Shown piece by piece: positions 50,469-59,748 of a stretch of DNA of 61,366 nt. The number at the start of each line of letters is the position of its first letter. Within the stretch, counting starts at the first letter, position 1. Source of the stretch: an uncultured Schlesneria sp. (GTDB lineage Bacteria > Planctomycetota > Planctomycetia > Planctomycetales > Planctomycetaceae); contig CAILLA010000093.1 of assembly GCA_903834925.1 (NCBI GenBank), forward strand, positions 1-61,366, in the 5' to 3' direction. The notes under the pieces were generated by a model. It did no database searches. It saw only the letters and a program-made list of their open reading frames with translations, and had not been told where the DNA came from. The translations under genes were made by a program, and so were the position numbers.

Positions 50469-51101
50469 ATGATTCTTCGCTCAATCTTGTTGGCGCTCGT
50501 ATTCAGTTGTTTTGGGTTCGTACACGCCCAGGAGGATAACGGAGCAACGCCGCAAGCAGAGTCTCGTGAAAATGAGCCTAACAAGCCTTCGTCCGGCACG
50601 TCGACGACGGACAAAGTCAAAGAAGCAGCCGAAAAAGGTTTGGAGACGACTGCCGAAGAAGTGTCAAAAATCGCCCGGCAAGTCGACCAGAACCCTCAGG
50701 CCAAAGACGCGGCGGCCGGGGTGCTGCAGCCGATCTATCTCGTTGCAGAAAAACTCGCGTTTCCCGCGTTTCATTGGGTAGCCTTTGCGCTGATGGCTGC
50801 TGGAGTTGTCAGTTACACTCTACAGCTTGTACTCGGAAAGCTTGTCGTACTGACGCGGCTTGGTTTCAGCTTAAAAGAAATCGTGTCGGATGCCGTCGGG
50901 TTAGCAATCAGTATCGTCGGACTGGTTCTGACGACTCAAGCCGCAGCCGAGAATTCAACATTCACACAAAGTCCCGCGTCCGTCCTCTCGTCAACCGCCG
51001 CTGGTGTCGTCGTCGGGATCATCCTCTACTTTTGGGGACAGTCCCAAGAACTGGAAGCCGCCGCCGGCCGATCGAGATCAGTGGTCCACACGAAGAAGTA
51101 G
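50469..51101 (+). CDS. Exported multi-pass membrane protein, function unknown
   Basis: 210 aa. Signal peptide (ILRSILLALVFSCFGFVHA), a polar linker rich in Glu/Lys (to about 95), then about three membrane helices (WVAFALMAAGVVSYTLQLVL, LGLA-like stretch near 140-155, and AAGVVVGIILYFWG). No family is recognised. It lies beside the protease on the opposite strand, with a divergent 160-bp promoter region between. Not related by sequence to its neighbours. Confidence 0.55.
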   Translation: MILRSILLALVFSCFGFVHAQEDNGATPQAESRENEPNKPSSGTSTTDKVKEAAEKGLETTAEEVSKIARQVDQNPQAKDAAAGVLQPIYLVAEKLAFPAFHWVAFALMAAGVVSYTLQLVLGKLVVLTRLGFSLKEIVSDAVGLAISIVGLVLTTQAAAENSTFTQSPASVLSSTAAGVVVGIILYFWGQSQELEAAAGRSRSVVHTKK

Positions 51102-51460
51102 TAGTAGAAGTGAGAAGGTTTTCAGAACGACCTGGTTGTGCGCAGGTCTCCTGACCTCGCACTCGCCGTGACCGAAGGTCTCCTCTTATCTTCTTCGCGT
51201 TTATTTCTTCGCGCATTCATCATGAGGGCAACGTTCAAAAACAAGAAAGACGAAGAGGAGACCTTCGGTCGATCGCCTGTGCGAGGTCAGGAGTCCTGCG
51301 CACAACGAGGGCACTCGTCATTCATCGATGTTGCCGGATCGATTGAATGCGTCGATTGAAACAGCCCGTGTTTAGGGTTATGAATTGAAATCCAATTGAA
51401 TTTGACGTTATGCCAGCGACCAAGCGCGAATTCAACAAAACAACAGTCTGAGGGACAATC
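51102..51460. other. 359-bp gene-free region, mostly a long inverted repeat
   Basis: Holds the MITE-like inverted repeat at 51135-51306 and the promoter side of the lipoxygenase gene. No gene is supported; frames here are created by the arms. Confidence 0.6.
51135..51306. repeat. MITE-like inverted repeat with about 53-bp arms
   Basis: The left arm 51135-51187 (starts GTTGTGCGCAGG, contains CTCCTGACCTCGCAC and ends ACCGAAGGTCTCCTCTT) and right arm 51253-51306 (starts AAGAGGAGACCTTCGGT, ends CCTGCGCACAAC) are reverse complements apart from a few mismatches near the middle. About 65 bp separate them. No reading frame with transposase features lies inside, so it is a non-autonomous element or long palindromic repeat. 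Confidence 0.85.
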
Positions 51461-53251
51461 ATGTCAGCGTTCTTGCCACAGCCAGCGCCACGCTTACCTC
51501 AGCGAGAGTCTTTTTGGAGCGGCCTGTATCGCAGTTCGAAATTGTGGGTCGACCGTAGACTTTATCAGTACGACTATACGCACGTGTCACCGTTAGCAGT
51601 CATGAAGCATGTCCCGATCAGGGACGATTTCTCGCTCAGCTGGTTGAAGGTCAGCGGAAAGCAAGTCCTGGCGATGCTTGAAAACCGTGCGAAGCTGGAT
51701 TTAAGCGATGTCCGTACACGGCAAGCGACAACGGTCATCTCCAAGATTCGTGATGTTTTTGACCACGATGCCCATGCGATTGCCGATATCCGCAAGCACA
51801 TTACAGAAATCTTGAAATTCGAATCACGTATTGGAGCTCGGCCGAATCCGGCACAGTCGCTGCAAGATTATGCCGATCTTTTCCGCTCGTTTGGATTGCC
51901 TCCGATCGCCAAAGATTTTGCGGAAGATCGTGCGTTCGCTGCAATGCGGACTGCCGGTCCGAACCCCGTGATGCTCAAACGCTTGAAGACTCTCGACGAG
52001 CGAATGCCGATTACGAATGAAATCTTCTCTGAGGGAATACCGAATGATTCGCTCGAAGCGGCGTTGGCTGAAGGGCGACTTTACCTGGCTGATTACGCAC
52101 TGTTAGACGGAGCTGAACTGGGGAACTATCCCAACGGGCAGAAGTATGTCTACGCTCCTCTGGCTCTGTTCGTTATCACAGGACCGTCGAAAGAGTTGTT
52201 GCCAGTCGCCATTCAATGTCAGCAGAAACCCGACGCACACTTCAACCCGTTCTTTACGCCAAAAGATGGATACAACTGGTTGATCGCAAAAACGATCGTC
52301 GAAACGGCTGACGGGAATATCCACGAGGCGTCAACCCACTTGGGACGCACGCATTTGACGATGGAGGCCTTTATTGTCGCGTCGTATCGCCATCTGGCCG
52401 ATCAACATCCGCTCGCATTGTTATTGTGGCCTCACTTTGAAGGAACACTTGCGATTAACAAAGCGGCGTGGAAACACCTGATCGCAGACAAAGGGGGCGT
52501 CGACAAATTGATGGGAGGAACAATCAATACCTCTCGCAAAGTGGCTGTTCATGGGGTTCAAAGTACCCGCGTCATGAACGATCTGCTCCCCCTGACATTT
52601 GCGCAACGGGGTGTCGATGACCACGATGCCTTTCCGGTTTATCCCTACCGCGATGACGCTTCGATGTATTGGGAAGCGATTCACGAGTGGGTCAGTTCTT
52701 ACCTCAAGCTTTACTATCCGAATAACTCCGAGATTCAAAAAGACAAAGAATTGATGGCTTGGTCCCGCGAACTGGCGTCGGACAACGGCGGTCGAGTTAA
52801 AGGTCTACCGAATGACGGTCAGATTCAGACGATCGAAGAGCTGATCGAAGTCGTGACGTTTATTATCTACACCTGTAGCGTCCAACATGCAGCAGTGAAT
52901 TTCCCTCAGTACGACCTGATGAGCTACGTCCCGAACATGCCGCTGGCAGGTTATCGACCGGCTCCCACGAAAAAGTCTGGAGCAACCGAAGCCGATTTTC
53001 TGGCAATGTTGCCAACACTTGATATGGCTGAACTGCAAATGGAGTTGGGTTGCCTTCTCGGGAACGTCCACTACACACAACTCGGGCAGTACGCGTCCAA
53101 TCAGTTTGTCGATGGCCGCGTTGCTGCTCCGCTGCAACATTTTCAGAATCGACTTGCGGACATTGGTAAGCAAATCGCCGAACGCAATCAGACACGTCGA
53201 CCGTATGAAACGCTCGCTCCCGGTGGTATCCCTCAGAGCATCAATATCTGA
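51461..53251 (+). CDS. Lipoxygenase
   Basis: 596 aa. The catalytic domain of lipoxygenases, which add oxygen to polyunsaturated fatty acids by a non-haem iron. All five iron ligands can be placed: His-293 and His-298 in STHLGRTHL (H-x4-H), His-476 and Asn-480 in QHAAVNFPQY, and the C-terminal Ile-596 in SINI. There is no PLAT domain and no signal peptide. Rare in bacteria outside some proteobacteria and cyanobacteria. It is monocistronic, 359 bp after the previous gene. Confidence 0.88.
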   Translation: MSAFLPQPAPRLPQRESFWSGLYRSSKLWVDRRLYQYDYTHVSPLAVMKHVPIRDDFSLSWLKVSGKQVLAMLENRAKLDLSDVRTRQATTVISKIRDVFDHDAHAIADIRKHITEILKFESRIGARPNPAQSLQDYADLFRSFGLPPIAKDFAEDRAFAAMRTAGPNPVMLKRLKTLDERMPITNEIFSEGIPNDSLEAALAEGRLYLADYALLDGAELGNYPNGQKYVYAPLALFVITGPSKELLPVAIQCQQKPDAHFNPFFTPKDGYNWLIAKTIVETADGNIHEASTHLGRTHLTMEAFIVASYRHLADQHPLALLLWPHFEGTLAINKAAWKHLIADKGGVDKLMGGTINTSRKVAVHGVQSTRVMNDLLPLTFAQRGVDDHDAFPVYPYRDDASMYWEAIHEWVSSYLKLYYPNNSEIQKDKELMAWSRELASDNGGRVKGLPNDGQIQTIEELIEVVTFIIYTCSVQHAAVNFPQYDLMSYVPNMPLAGYRPAPTKKSGATEADFLAMLPTLDMAELQMELGCLLGNVHYTQLGQYASNQFVDGRVAAPLQHFQNRLADIGKQIAERNQTRRPYETLAPGGIPQSINI

Positions 53252-53261
53252 TCGTCGTCGA

Positions 53262-54641
53262 TCAGAATCGGAATTCCAGGGCAAAGTTCAGACCCTGAGC
53301 CCAGAAGTCGGTGTTATGGACATTCAAGCCTGGTAGAGCGGGACCAGTCAGAGCCGCTGGAAAATTATTGCTGATGGCGGACGATTGTGATGGGTTAATC
53401 ACATGACCGATCTGGTCGCCCGGACGAGCCACCGAACTGATATAAAGGAACGAGTATCCTACAATGATGCTCGCCCACGGTCGCAGGCGAAATCCGACGT
53501 TCAGATTCATTTCAGGGACAACCGCAAATTGGTTTCGGGTGGCGGTTCCCATGTTCGTCGGTTGTGAAAGGTAGGCACCGGGCGCTGTCGCGTAGCCACC
53601 TGCGTTCGTCGCCGTCCCCCCGTTGACTGTCACGGTTTCAAACGTGCTTCCCATTGCCAGCTTGCCTGAGGTATTGAAGAAAAAGCGAGCCACGTCATAA
53701 CTCGCGCGGACGCCAAGTTGTCCGCCGTAAAAATTGTTCTGAACATTGAACTGATCATAGGTCTGGAAGAAGGCAGGCGGGTTTGGTGCAACATTGGGAC
53801 TATCGGTGGAAAAATTGAGATTTTCCTGGAAGTTCACGTAACGAAAGCCACCCAGCAGATCAACGCGAATGTTGTTGGAATAGTGGATATTGTGCAGGAA
53901 GTTCACGTCGGTTCCCTGAAGGAGACTTTGGAGTGTCACCACGGCATTTCCAGCGAACGATCCCGGGTACGCGATCGGTGAGGCACTCTCGGTTCCAGTA
54001 AGGGGGTTGTAGTAAGGAAATGCCAGCAGTGCGGAACCCTGACTGCCGTCGGAGTAGATCCCCTGTGCCACCGTCGGATTCGACAGGTAGAAGTATGTCC
54101 CTTCAATTCCCCACGACTGTTCGGCGTCGAAGGTGAAACCGAACGTGAGCCGTCCTCCACCCTGGGAAGGCAAGCCGATATTCTGATTTCCTAGCACAAC
54201 GGATGTGCTCGGTTGACCGAGTGCGCCAGGAATCGCGTCACTGACACTCCCCGCCGTCACGATCGGCACCGGCAATGGGCTGCTCTTGGACCACCAGAGC
54301 AGTGCCTCGGGTCGAAACCAGACCCTGGGAAGGGGTGGTTCCGCATCAGCGACAAATACGGGGGGTGAGATCGACGTAATCGGGTTGATGCGACGAGGAT
54401 TTCGCGGGTACGCCCGCTCATGGTTGGGGTAGCGATTGGAATTGGACCCATCGTAAACCTCCGAGCCATCTCCAGTACCAGAGTAAACTCGCTGATCTGG
54501 TGGCGAAAGCGGCATTGGGGTGGCCGGCGAATCATCGACGCCGCCGGGCACAAAACCTGGCGGTGGAACAACATTCTGTGCCGAAACGTTCAGACTTCCT
54601 GCCAGAATCAGGCCAAAGCAGGTTAGGGTGATGAACCGCAT
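53262..54641 (-). CDS. BBP7-type outer-membrane beta-barrel protein
   Basis: 459 aa from ATG 54641 (MRFITLTCFGLILAGSLNVS); the longer in-frame ATG at 54740 lies ahead of the signal peptide and overlaps the next gene. A Pro-rich stretch (VVPPPGFVPGG) is followed by RVWFRPEALLWWSKSSPLP, the hallmark of planctomycete BBP7 family proteins. Amphipathic strands fill the rest (DLLGGFRYVNFQENLNF, RPWASIIVGYSFLYIS) and the last residues end in Phe (ALEFRF), as in barrel proteins. Probably a surface porin or scaffold. It converges on the lipoxygenase with a 10-bp gap. Confidence 0.85.
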   Translation of the reverse strand: MRFITLTCFGLILAGSLNVSAQNVVPPPGFVPGGVDDSPATPMPLSPPDQRVYSGTGDGSEVYDGSNSNRYPNHERAYPRNPRRINPITSISPPVFVADAEPPLPRVWFRPEALLWWSKSSPLPVPIVTAGSVSDAIPGALGQPSTSVVLGNQNIGLPSQGGGRLTFGFTFDAEQSWGIEGTYFYLSNPTVAQGIYSDGSQGSALLAFPYYNPLTGTESASPIAYPGSFAGNAVVTLQSLLQGTDVNFLHNIHYSNNIRVDLLGGFRYVNFQENLNFSTDSPNVAPNPPAFFQTYDQFNVQNNFYGGQLGVRASYDVARFFFNTSGKLAMGSTFETVTVNGGTATNAGGYATAPGAYLSQPTNMGTATRNQFAVVPEMNLNVGFRLRPWASIIVGYSFLYISSVARPGDQIGHVINPSQSSAISNNFPAALTGPALPGLNVHNTDFWAQGLNFALEFRF

Positions 54642-54709
54642 GACATTTCTTTCAATCGATGAAATATCTCTTCCATTCGCTGGTTTAACGAACGGGTGTT
54701 TGTCCTGAA

Positions 54710-55753
54710 TTATCGATAGTCGGTTCGTGTTTTTGACCATGTTGTCTCCTTCGCCGGAGTCGGTGCTGGCGGCAGCGAGTCGCTCCCTTTGAACTTGCCT
54801 TTGATTTCCTCCAGTAATTGTCTGGCGACTTCGTCTCGTGATTCAATTTGTATGACTCGTTCGAGTTGTTCCATCGATTGCTTGTAAAAGCCAAGGTATC
54901 CGTAGTGGTAACCTGCGAGAAACCGTAGACCAGCATCGTTGGGCTTCACGTTGACCGCTTTCTCCAGCGCACGAAGCTGCTTGGTATAATCCTTCTGGTT
55001 ACCGTAAAGATCGTGGTAACGGCTAATGACCGCACCCCAATGTTCTTTCGGCAAAATTCGCATCGCGGCCTGCGTTGCGCCAGAAGCTTCCTCATAATGC
55101 CCGGTAGCAAACAATCCCTGGCTCAGTAGCAGGACCAGAACAGCGTTTTGGGGATCATCCACGATGGCATGCCGCCATGCGTAAACCGCTCCCTCGTAAT
55201 CGCCTTTCTTGAATGCAGCCTCACCACGATCCGAAAATTCTCGGGCTCTTCCCGCAGCCGCATTGTCCGAAACGGTTGTGTTGGAGGTTGGAACAACAGG
55301 GCTTGCGGCGGTGTTTGAACCATCAACGTAATAGGCGGAACCGGAATAGGCGCCAGGACTATAGACATAGACAGGATAGCCATACCCATAGCCGCCGTAT
55401 CCGTATCCCGACGACAGGCCGTAACCAAGTCCTAAGCCGAGACCGAGACCCAGTCCATATCCATAATAGGGATATCCCCAGCCGTAACCTCGATAACCAA
55501 TGGGACCGCGAAATCCACTGCCGTAGCCTCGTGCCCCGTAACCATAACCACGACCAACCCCCGCGCCGCCGTAATGTCCGACACCGCCAACTCGTCCCCC
55601 GCCCATTCCGCCACCGCGAAAACCGCCTCCGCCCCCACGTGAAATGCCTCCACCCCCTCCGCCGCGAGCGAATGTTGATGTGGGTAATACAAGAAGAATG
55701 GCGGAAACGATCACGACACGGATGAAGCCAAATTGACGAGGCACGTTACGCAC
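54710..55753 (-). CDS. Exported Gly/Tyr-rich protein with TPR repeats
   Basis: 347 aa. Signal peptide (VVIVSAILLVLPTSTFA), then about 110 residues almost wholly of Gly, Tyr, Arg and Leu (GGMGGGRVGGVGHYGGAG, YGLGLGLGLGLGYG), then TPR units from about 165 (GEAAFKKGDYEGAVYAWRHA, LRALEKAVNVKPNDAGLRFL, MEQLERVIQIESRDEVARQL). The Gly-rich half looks like a flexible or surface-adhering tract; the TPR half should bind other proteins. It lies just upstream of the BBP7 gene on the same strand, so both may form an envelope unit. Confidence 0.75.
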   Translation of the reverse strand: MRNVPRQFGFIRVVIVSAILLVLPTSTFARGGGGGGISRGGGGGFRGGGMGGGRVGGVGHYGGAGVGRGYGYGARGYGSGFRGPIGYRGYGWGYPYYGYGLGLGLGLGLGYGLSSGYGYGGYGYGYPVYVYSPGAYSGSAYYVDGSNTAASPVVPTSNTTVSDNAAAGRAREFSDRGEAAFKKGDYEGAVYAWRHAIVDDPQNAVLVLLLSQGLFATGHYEEASGATQAAMRILPKEHWGAVISRYHDLYGNQKDYTKQLRALEKAVNVKPNDAGLRFLAGYHYGYLGFYKQSMEQLERVIQIESRDEVARQLLEEIKGKFKGSDSLPPAPTPAKETTWSKTRTDYR

Positions 55754-56085
55754 TCCTTTTTTTCACCACCAACAATGGTGGGCATCCTTGTGTCCCAGTG
55801 ACAATTCTCTGCCGCATGAATTGAAAAATATCGTTTGTCGGCAATTGATTGTCGGCTGATTTGCAATCATTACTTATATGATCGGCAAACTAACCCCAGA
55901 TTAACGATGAACAACCCTGAAAGCGTAGACAGGAAGATTCGGCAGGTCTCAATCGTCGAGATTTCTAGCGGTTTCAAGGACTTGCGGAAATGCGAAATGG
56001 CTTAAAAGGAGGCCGTTGGGATCGATTCTTAAGGTTTCTGAAGGTTTGTGTCGGCATCCGATCCGGCGTAAATTACCCACAATCT
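55754..56085. other. 332-bp region without gene or clear signal
   Basis: Lies upstream of the Gly-rich TPR gene (minus) and downstream of the small gene at 56086. AT-rich in part; no hairpin, repeat or credible small gene was seen. Confidence 0.45.
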
Positions 56086-56331
56086 TCAGTCTTTCTGCGG
56101 GAGCGTCCGTCGCGATGAATTCCGGCGATTCGACGTCGCTTTTCTTGAAGCCAATTGCGGCGTTTCCTGAAATCCATGCTTAATGACTTCAAAAGCGCTC
56201 TCTGCCGCTGACTGATTCCCCGACTGCAACGCAGTCAGGAATTCCTCAAATTCGTGCTTGAATCCTTGCTCATCCGAATTGAAGAAGGGAGTCGTACTCG
56301 GTGCGAATTTGGAAATCGACGACATGGTCAT
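56086..56331 (-). CDS. Small hypothetical protein
   Basis: 81 aa from ATG 56331, supported by AGGAG upstream; a longer start at 56427 is less likely. MTMSSISKFAPSTTPFFNS leads to a helical EFEEFLTALQSGNQSAAESA and FEVIKHGFQET, and an Arg/Ser-rich end (SNRRNSSRRTLPQKD). Soluble, no signal, no known domain. The core helix pair is compatible with a small binding protein. Function unknown. Confidence 0.55.
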   Translation of the reverse strand: MTMSSISKFAPSTTPFFNSDEQGFKHEFEEFLTALQSGNQSAAESAFEVIKHGFQETPQLASRKATSNRRNSSRRTLPQKD

Positions 56332-56890
56332 GGACTCCTGAAAATTGTTGGCAGTCGACTTGCGGTTGGGCGTCTCGTCTGGAGGAACTACGCCGGAAAC
56401 CGGCAAGACCGTTGGCCGGTCTATCAATGTCTTCTGCAGAGGCTCGTTTCTACTAATCTACATCGGACGGGCTTGGCAGAGGTTCTCATGCTAATCACCC
56501 CCCTAACGAAGAATTCACGATACCGGTGATGACGTTGAATTTCCGAATTCTGAAAGAAACACATGGTCAGTGGAATTGATGATTGAACATCCTTGATAAA
56601 CCAGCCCAATTCCATCCAAGCGCTTGTTTTTATGGAGAAATATCAGAATCGTAATGTGAAAAAAACGATTTTATGAAATCGAGATGAAATTCACTGAGAT
56701 CGTCTATGAGACCGGCTTGAGTCGTGTTAAATGTCCGGCGACGGGGAGCGTTCAGGATGCGGTGTTCCGTAGAAACGAACCGCGATTTCCCGATTAACCT
56801 CAACGATGAATCGCTTCACAGTGTGACTGCCGGTTATCGACTGGTGCCGTTACTTTGAAGTTCAAACCGTGTTAAAGGTCCATTGGAATT
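56332..56890. other. 559-bp divergent intergenic region
   Basis: Between the small minus-strand gene and the HPr-like gene. A short GCCGG-AAA-CCGGC hairpin lies at 56392-56404. No other structure, repeat or supported gene. Confidence 0.5.
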
Positions 56891-57211
56891 ATGATCAAAG
56901 CATCGCCATCCGACGCTTCCATGTCCGGCAACTCGAGCAAGCACTTTGGATCAACGGTCAAGCGCGATTTTCAGGTGGTTGGCAAAAGTGGGCTGACGAT
57001 GTTGAAGTGTACTCAGCTGATCGAGCAAATCGCCGATTTCGAGGGACGAATTGTCATTTCAAACGGCGCAATTTCTGTTGACGGACGATCGATGATCGAC
57101 ATGTTACAATTAGCGGCCGTTTCAGGAACGGTCCTGACGTTCGAGATATCTGGTCGTGATGCTGATCAAGCGATGCATCGGATCGAATCGCTCATGGCCA
57201 ACCCCAGCTGA
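56891..57211 (+). CDS. HPr-like protein lacking the phospho-acceptor histidine
   Basis: 106 aa. Residues 25-103 follow the HPr fold of the PTS: DFQVVGKSGLTMLKCTQL, RIVISNGAISVDGRSMIDML, AVSGTVLTFEISGRDADQA and the final helix. In HPr the first loop is GLHxRPA with catalytic His-15; here it is GLTMLKC, so His is Thr-36 and Arg-17 is Leu-38. The regulatory Ser-46 position is kept (Ser-67 in GRSMID). It can hardly carry phosphate from EI, but could be a Ser-phosphorylated regulator. No PTS gene is near. Confidence 0.75.
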   Translation: MIKASPSDASMSGNSSKHFGSTVKRDFQVVGKSGLTMLKCTQLIEQIADFEGRIVISNGAISVDGRSMIDMLQLAAVSGTVLTFEISGRDADQAMHRIESLMANPS

Positions 57212-57451
57212 CGCCGCTTTTCACATACGATCGTTATTAAGACGAAAATGTGGTTCAACGGAGCCATTTTTTTGCGATGGGCTTCCAATTCCGGGTGAGA
57301 AACACAGGTATCACTCCCCAACGTTTTGTACGTCGTTTAACGTATTCGATTCACTGAATTCGGTTTCATCCCGATTTTCTCAAGAAATTTCTTGCCAAAC
57401 CCGATGGCATCGCGGTATGCTTAAGGGTTACCCCGATTCTCGGAGCTTCTC

Positions 57452-57919
57452 TTGCAGCGATTCCACACGAATTTTGAGCAGCCTGTCAATCGTCGAATTC
57501 GACGATTGCCGCTCTTCGTGTTGGCGTTTTTCGCTGTTTTCGGGCTCTATGCACTGACTCCCTCGCGAGTTGAAGCGACCTGCGGTGATTACCTTTCGCA
57601 TGGTCACATGATGTCACATTCGGACATGCTGGGCCATGACTTGTCCACGATGGGCCGCAGCCAGTCAGAAAATCCAGAAGGTGTTCCTTTCAGTAAGGTT
57701 CCAAAACAAAAACCTTGTCATGGTCCTTACTGTCAGCAACGACCAATTCAGAATCCGCTTCCCTCACCCGTAATCACTGCGGAACCGCAGGATCGCTGGG
57801 GCTGGATGGCTGATGTCATGATTTCAGCACCCACACTCGTTTCATTGATGGCTCATCCTTCAGAGCCTGTGGTGCTGCCTACGATCGCCTATCGGCTGGA
57901 TCGTCCTCCCAAAGTATGA
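57452..57919 (+). CDS. Exported His/Pro-containing hypothetical protein
   Basis: 155 aa, TTG start with GGAG six bases upstream. A signal peptide (RLPLFVLAFFAVFGLYALT) is followed by a His/Met-rich stretch (CGDYLSHGHMMSHSDMLGHD) that could bind metal, then Pro-rich and Cys motifs (CHGPYCQQRPI). No known family. The His/Met and Cys content suggests a metal-related envelope role; this is inference. A weak hairpin (ACCTCT/AGAGGT, 57919-57935) followed by a T-rich tract may terminate it. Confidence 0.55.
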   Translation: MQRFHTNFEQPVNRRIRRLPLFVLAFFAVFGLYALTPSRVEATCGDYLSHGHMMSHSDMLGHDLSTMGRSQSENPEGVPFSKVPKQKPCHGPYCQQRPIQNPLPSPVITAEPQDRWGWMADVMISAPTLVSLMAHPSEPVVLPTIAYRLDRPPKV

Positions 57920-58293
57920 CCTCTTAAAGAGAGGTTTGATTTTCTTTGATGAAGATCTTTCGTTCGTTTCCCGCGTATCCTCGTCGGAACTCGCACGGCT
58001 TGGGGCTCCCCAAATCGCCTTAACGAACGGAAGTCGTCTCAGGAAAATTAGCGTTTTTGTTTGTCTTAACAGAAAGGTCGCTTGTTCGACTCTTCCTGTG
58101 ACAGAACAACAAACGCCGGTCTGTGACGCTTAATTCGTCGCGCCTCTCTGTCATTTGCGGCCACATCGCAGCACTCATCGTTGAGCTGAAATTCGTTTCA
58201 CTTTCGACTCAGACTTTTTGCGGGTCAGTGTTCGCTGACCGTGTATTTTTTCCTTCTTATTTTCGTTCTCGTTTCTGGATTTGGAGATTTTTC
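57920..58293. other. 374-bp region upstream of the second DUF1559 gene
   Basis: Starts with the weak terminator-like hairpin at 57919-57935, then carries the promoter and leader of the DUF1559 gene. GGAG lies just before the ATG 58294. No repeat or other gene seen. Confidence 0.5.
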
Positions 58294-59247
58294 ATGCTTC
58301 GTCTTCGTTCGCGCCGTACTGGTTTTACCTTGATTGAATTACTCGTCGTGATTGCCATCATTGCAGTCTTGATCGCACTGCTGTTACCAGCGGTACAGCA
58401 GGCTCGCGAGGCTGCTCGCCGGACTCAATGTAAGAATAATCTCAAGCAATTGGGCTTGGCGATCCACAACTATCACGACACATACCTTTGCATTCCGCTG
58501 GCCGATGTGAATGGGACCGTCAACCCCGTATCGGCCCATGCACGACTTCTCCCTTATTGTGACCAGGCAAATCTTTACAATCTGATTAACTTCAACGTTG
58601 GGTATGACCACGTCAGCAACATCATTCCCCGCAATACGGAATTGACGATTTTCCGTTGCCCATCCGATCCAAACCGACTGACTGCGTCGATCGGGGGAAG
58701 AAACAACTATTACTGGAACGCCGGTTCCGGCGTCGTCATGTATGCTTCGGGAGCAACGGGTCAACCGACACCCAACGGAATCATTTTCCACAATACGCTC
58801 GTAAGATTCTCGGACGTGATTGATGGCATGAGTAACACCGCAGCAATGTCTGAAAAGTTGACCGGCGATGGAAGCAATGCTGTTTCCACACCGAAAGTCG
58901 ATACCTTCCAGCCGGGAACTTATCCCAACACTGCGGACGAAGCCCTGCAGCAGTGCAATGCGACAAATCTGAGCGATATCTCAAAACAAGGTTACTCAAA
59001 CGTCGGTGCCCCGTGGTTGCAACAATACCACTCCACGAATCAGTACAATCATATCCTTCAACCTAATGGTCTTTCTTGCATGTTTCCGCCAGGACGGATC
59101 GCCACCACCGCCAACAGCGAGCACGTTGGCGGCGTTCATTTGATGTTGTGCGATGGGTCGGTCAGGTTCGTCTCGCAGAATCTTGATCTGACGACCTGGC
59201 GAAATCTGGGAACCCGTAACGGCGGCGAAGTCCCAAGTGATTTCTAA
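58294..59247 (+). CDS. DUF1559 protein with prepilin-like N-terminus (no. 2)
   Basis: 317 aa from ATG 58294, with GGAG before it; an upstream in-frame ATG at 58123 would give a leader far too long. The N-terminus [19 protein letters not shown] and the [14 protein letters not shown] block match DUF1559 no. 1 at 6928 closely. The C-terminus has [20 protein letters not shown]. The Gly-Phe bond is the predicted prepilin peptidase site. A strong terminator follows. Paralogous, not adjacent, to the first copy; such proteins occur in dozens per planctomycete genome. Confidence 0.93.
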   Translation: MLRLRSRRTGFTLIELLVVIAIIAVLIALLLPAVQQAREAARRTQCKNNLKQLGLAIHNYHDTYLCIPLADVNGTVNPVSAHARLLPYCDQANLYNLINFNVGYDHVSNIIPRNTELTIFRCPSDPNRLTASIGGRNNYYWNAGSGVVMYASGATGQPTPNGIIFHNTLVRFSDVIDGMSNTAAMSEKLTGDGSNAVSTPKVDTFQPGTYPNTADEALQQCNATNLSDISKQGYSNVGAPWLQQYHSTNQYNHILQPNGLSCMFPPGRIATTANSEHVGGVHLMLCDGSVRFVSQNLDLTTWRNLGTRNGGEVPSDF

Positions 59248-59297
59248 CCCGCCGACGTTTCAATAATTTCCAGGTTCGAGTCAGTTCTTCTTCACGC

Positions 59298-59323
59298 ACC
59301 TGGTGAAGCACGCTTCACCAGGT
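59298..59323 (+). terminator. Terminator after the second DUF1559 gene
   Basis: ACCTGGTGAAGC, AC, GCTTCACCAGGT: twelve perfect pairs, followed by CTTTG. It lies 51 bases after the stop codon. Confidence 0.6.
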
Positions 59324-59361
59324 CTTTGTGGATTCATTCTCTTTTGATCGGATTCCAAATC

Positions 59362-59739
59362 ATGAACCGAATTCATGTACTGCGAATAGCTCTGTTGTGT
59401 GTGATGTCAGCCGGCGGAATTGTGGGATGTAGCCAGGCACGAACCTATGCACTGAATACCGATCTGGCCCAGGCGTCGGTGGAAGAAGCCATGCAGGCCT
59501 GGGTTAACGGAGAAACACCCGACGATCTGATGCCAAAGATCATCGTCAGTGATACGGAATGGAAACAAGGTCGAAAATTGGCCTCGTTTGAAATTCTAGA
59601 GGACGATGCGACAACGGATGGGTCAAATCTTCACATCCGTGTGAAACGCAAGTTTCTTAACGAGCCGGTTTCGTCCGAATCAACCGTGAAATATATCGTC
59701 AGTACGTCACCTGCCATTACAATTTTCCCTCAGCAATAG
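59362..59739 (+). CDS. Small lipoprotein, function unknown
   Basis: 125 aa from ATG 59362 (MNRIHVLRIALLCVMSAGGI); 59326 is a longer alternative. The lipobox GIVGC-S makes it a lipoprotein. The mature part is mixed alpha/beta (ASVEEAMQAWVNGETPDDL, SFEILEDDATTDGSNLHIRV) and ends TVKYIVSTSPAITIF. No family is recognised, though the gene after DUF1559 in planctomycetes is often a small lipoprotein of this size. The next gene starts nine bases after it, so they share a transcript. Confidence 0.65.
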   Translation: MNRIHVLRIALLCVMSAGGIVGCSQARTYALNTDLAQASVEEAMQAWVNGETPDDLMPKIIVSDTEWKQGRKLASFEILEDDATTDGSNLHIRVKRKFLNEPVSSESTVKYIVSTSPAITIFPQQ

Positions 59740-59748
59740 AGGTCTTTT

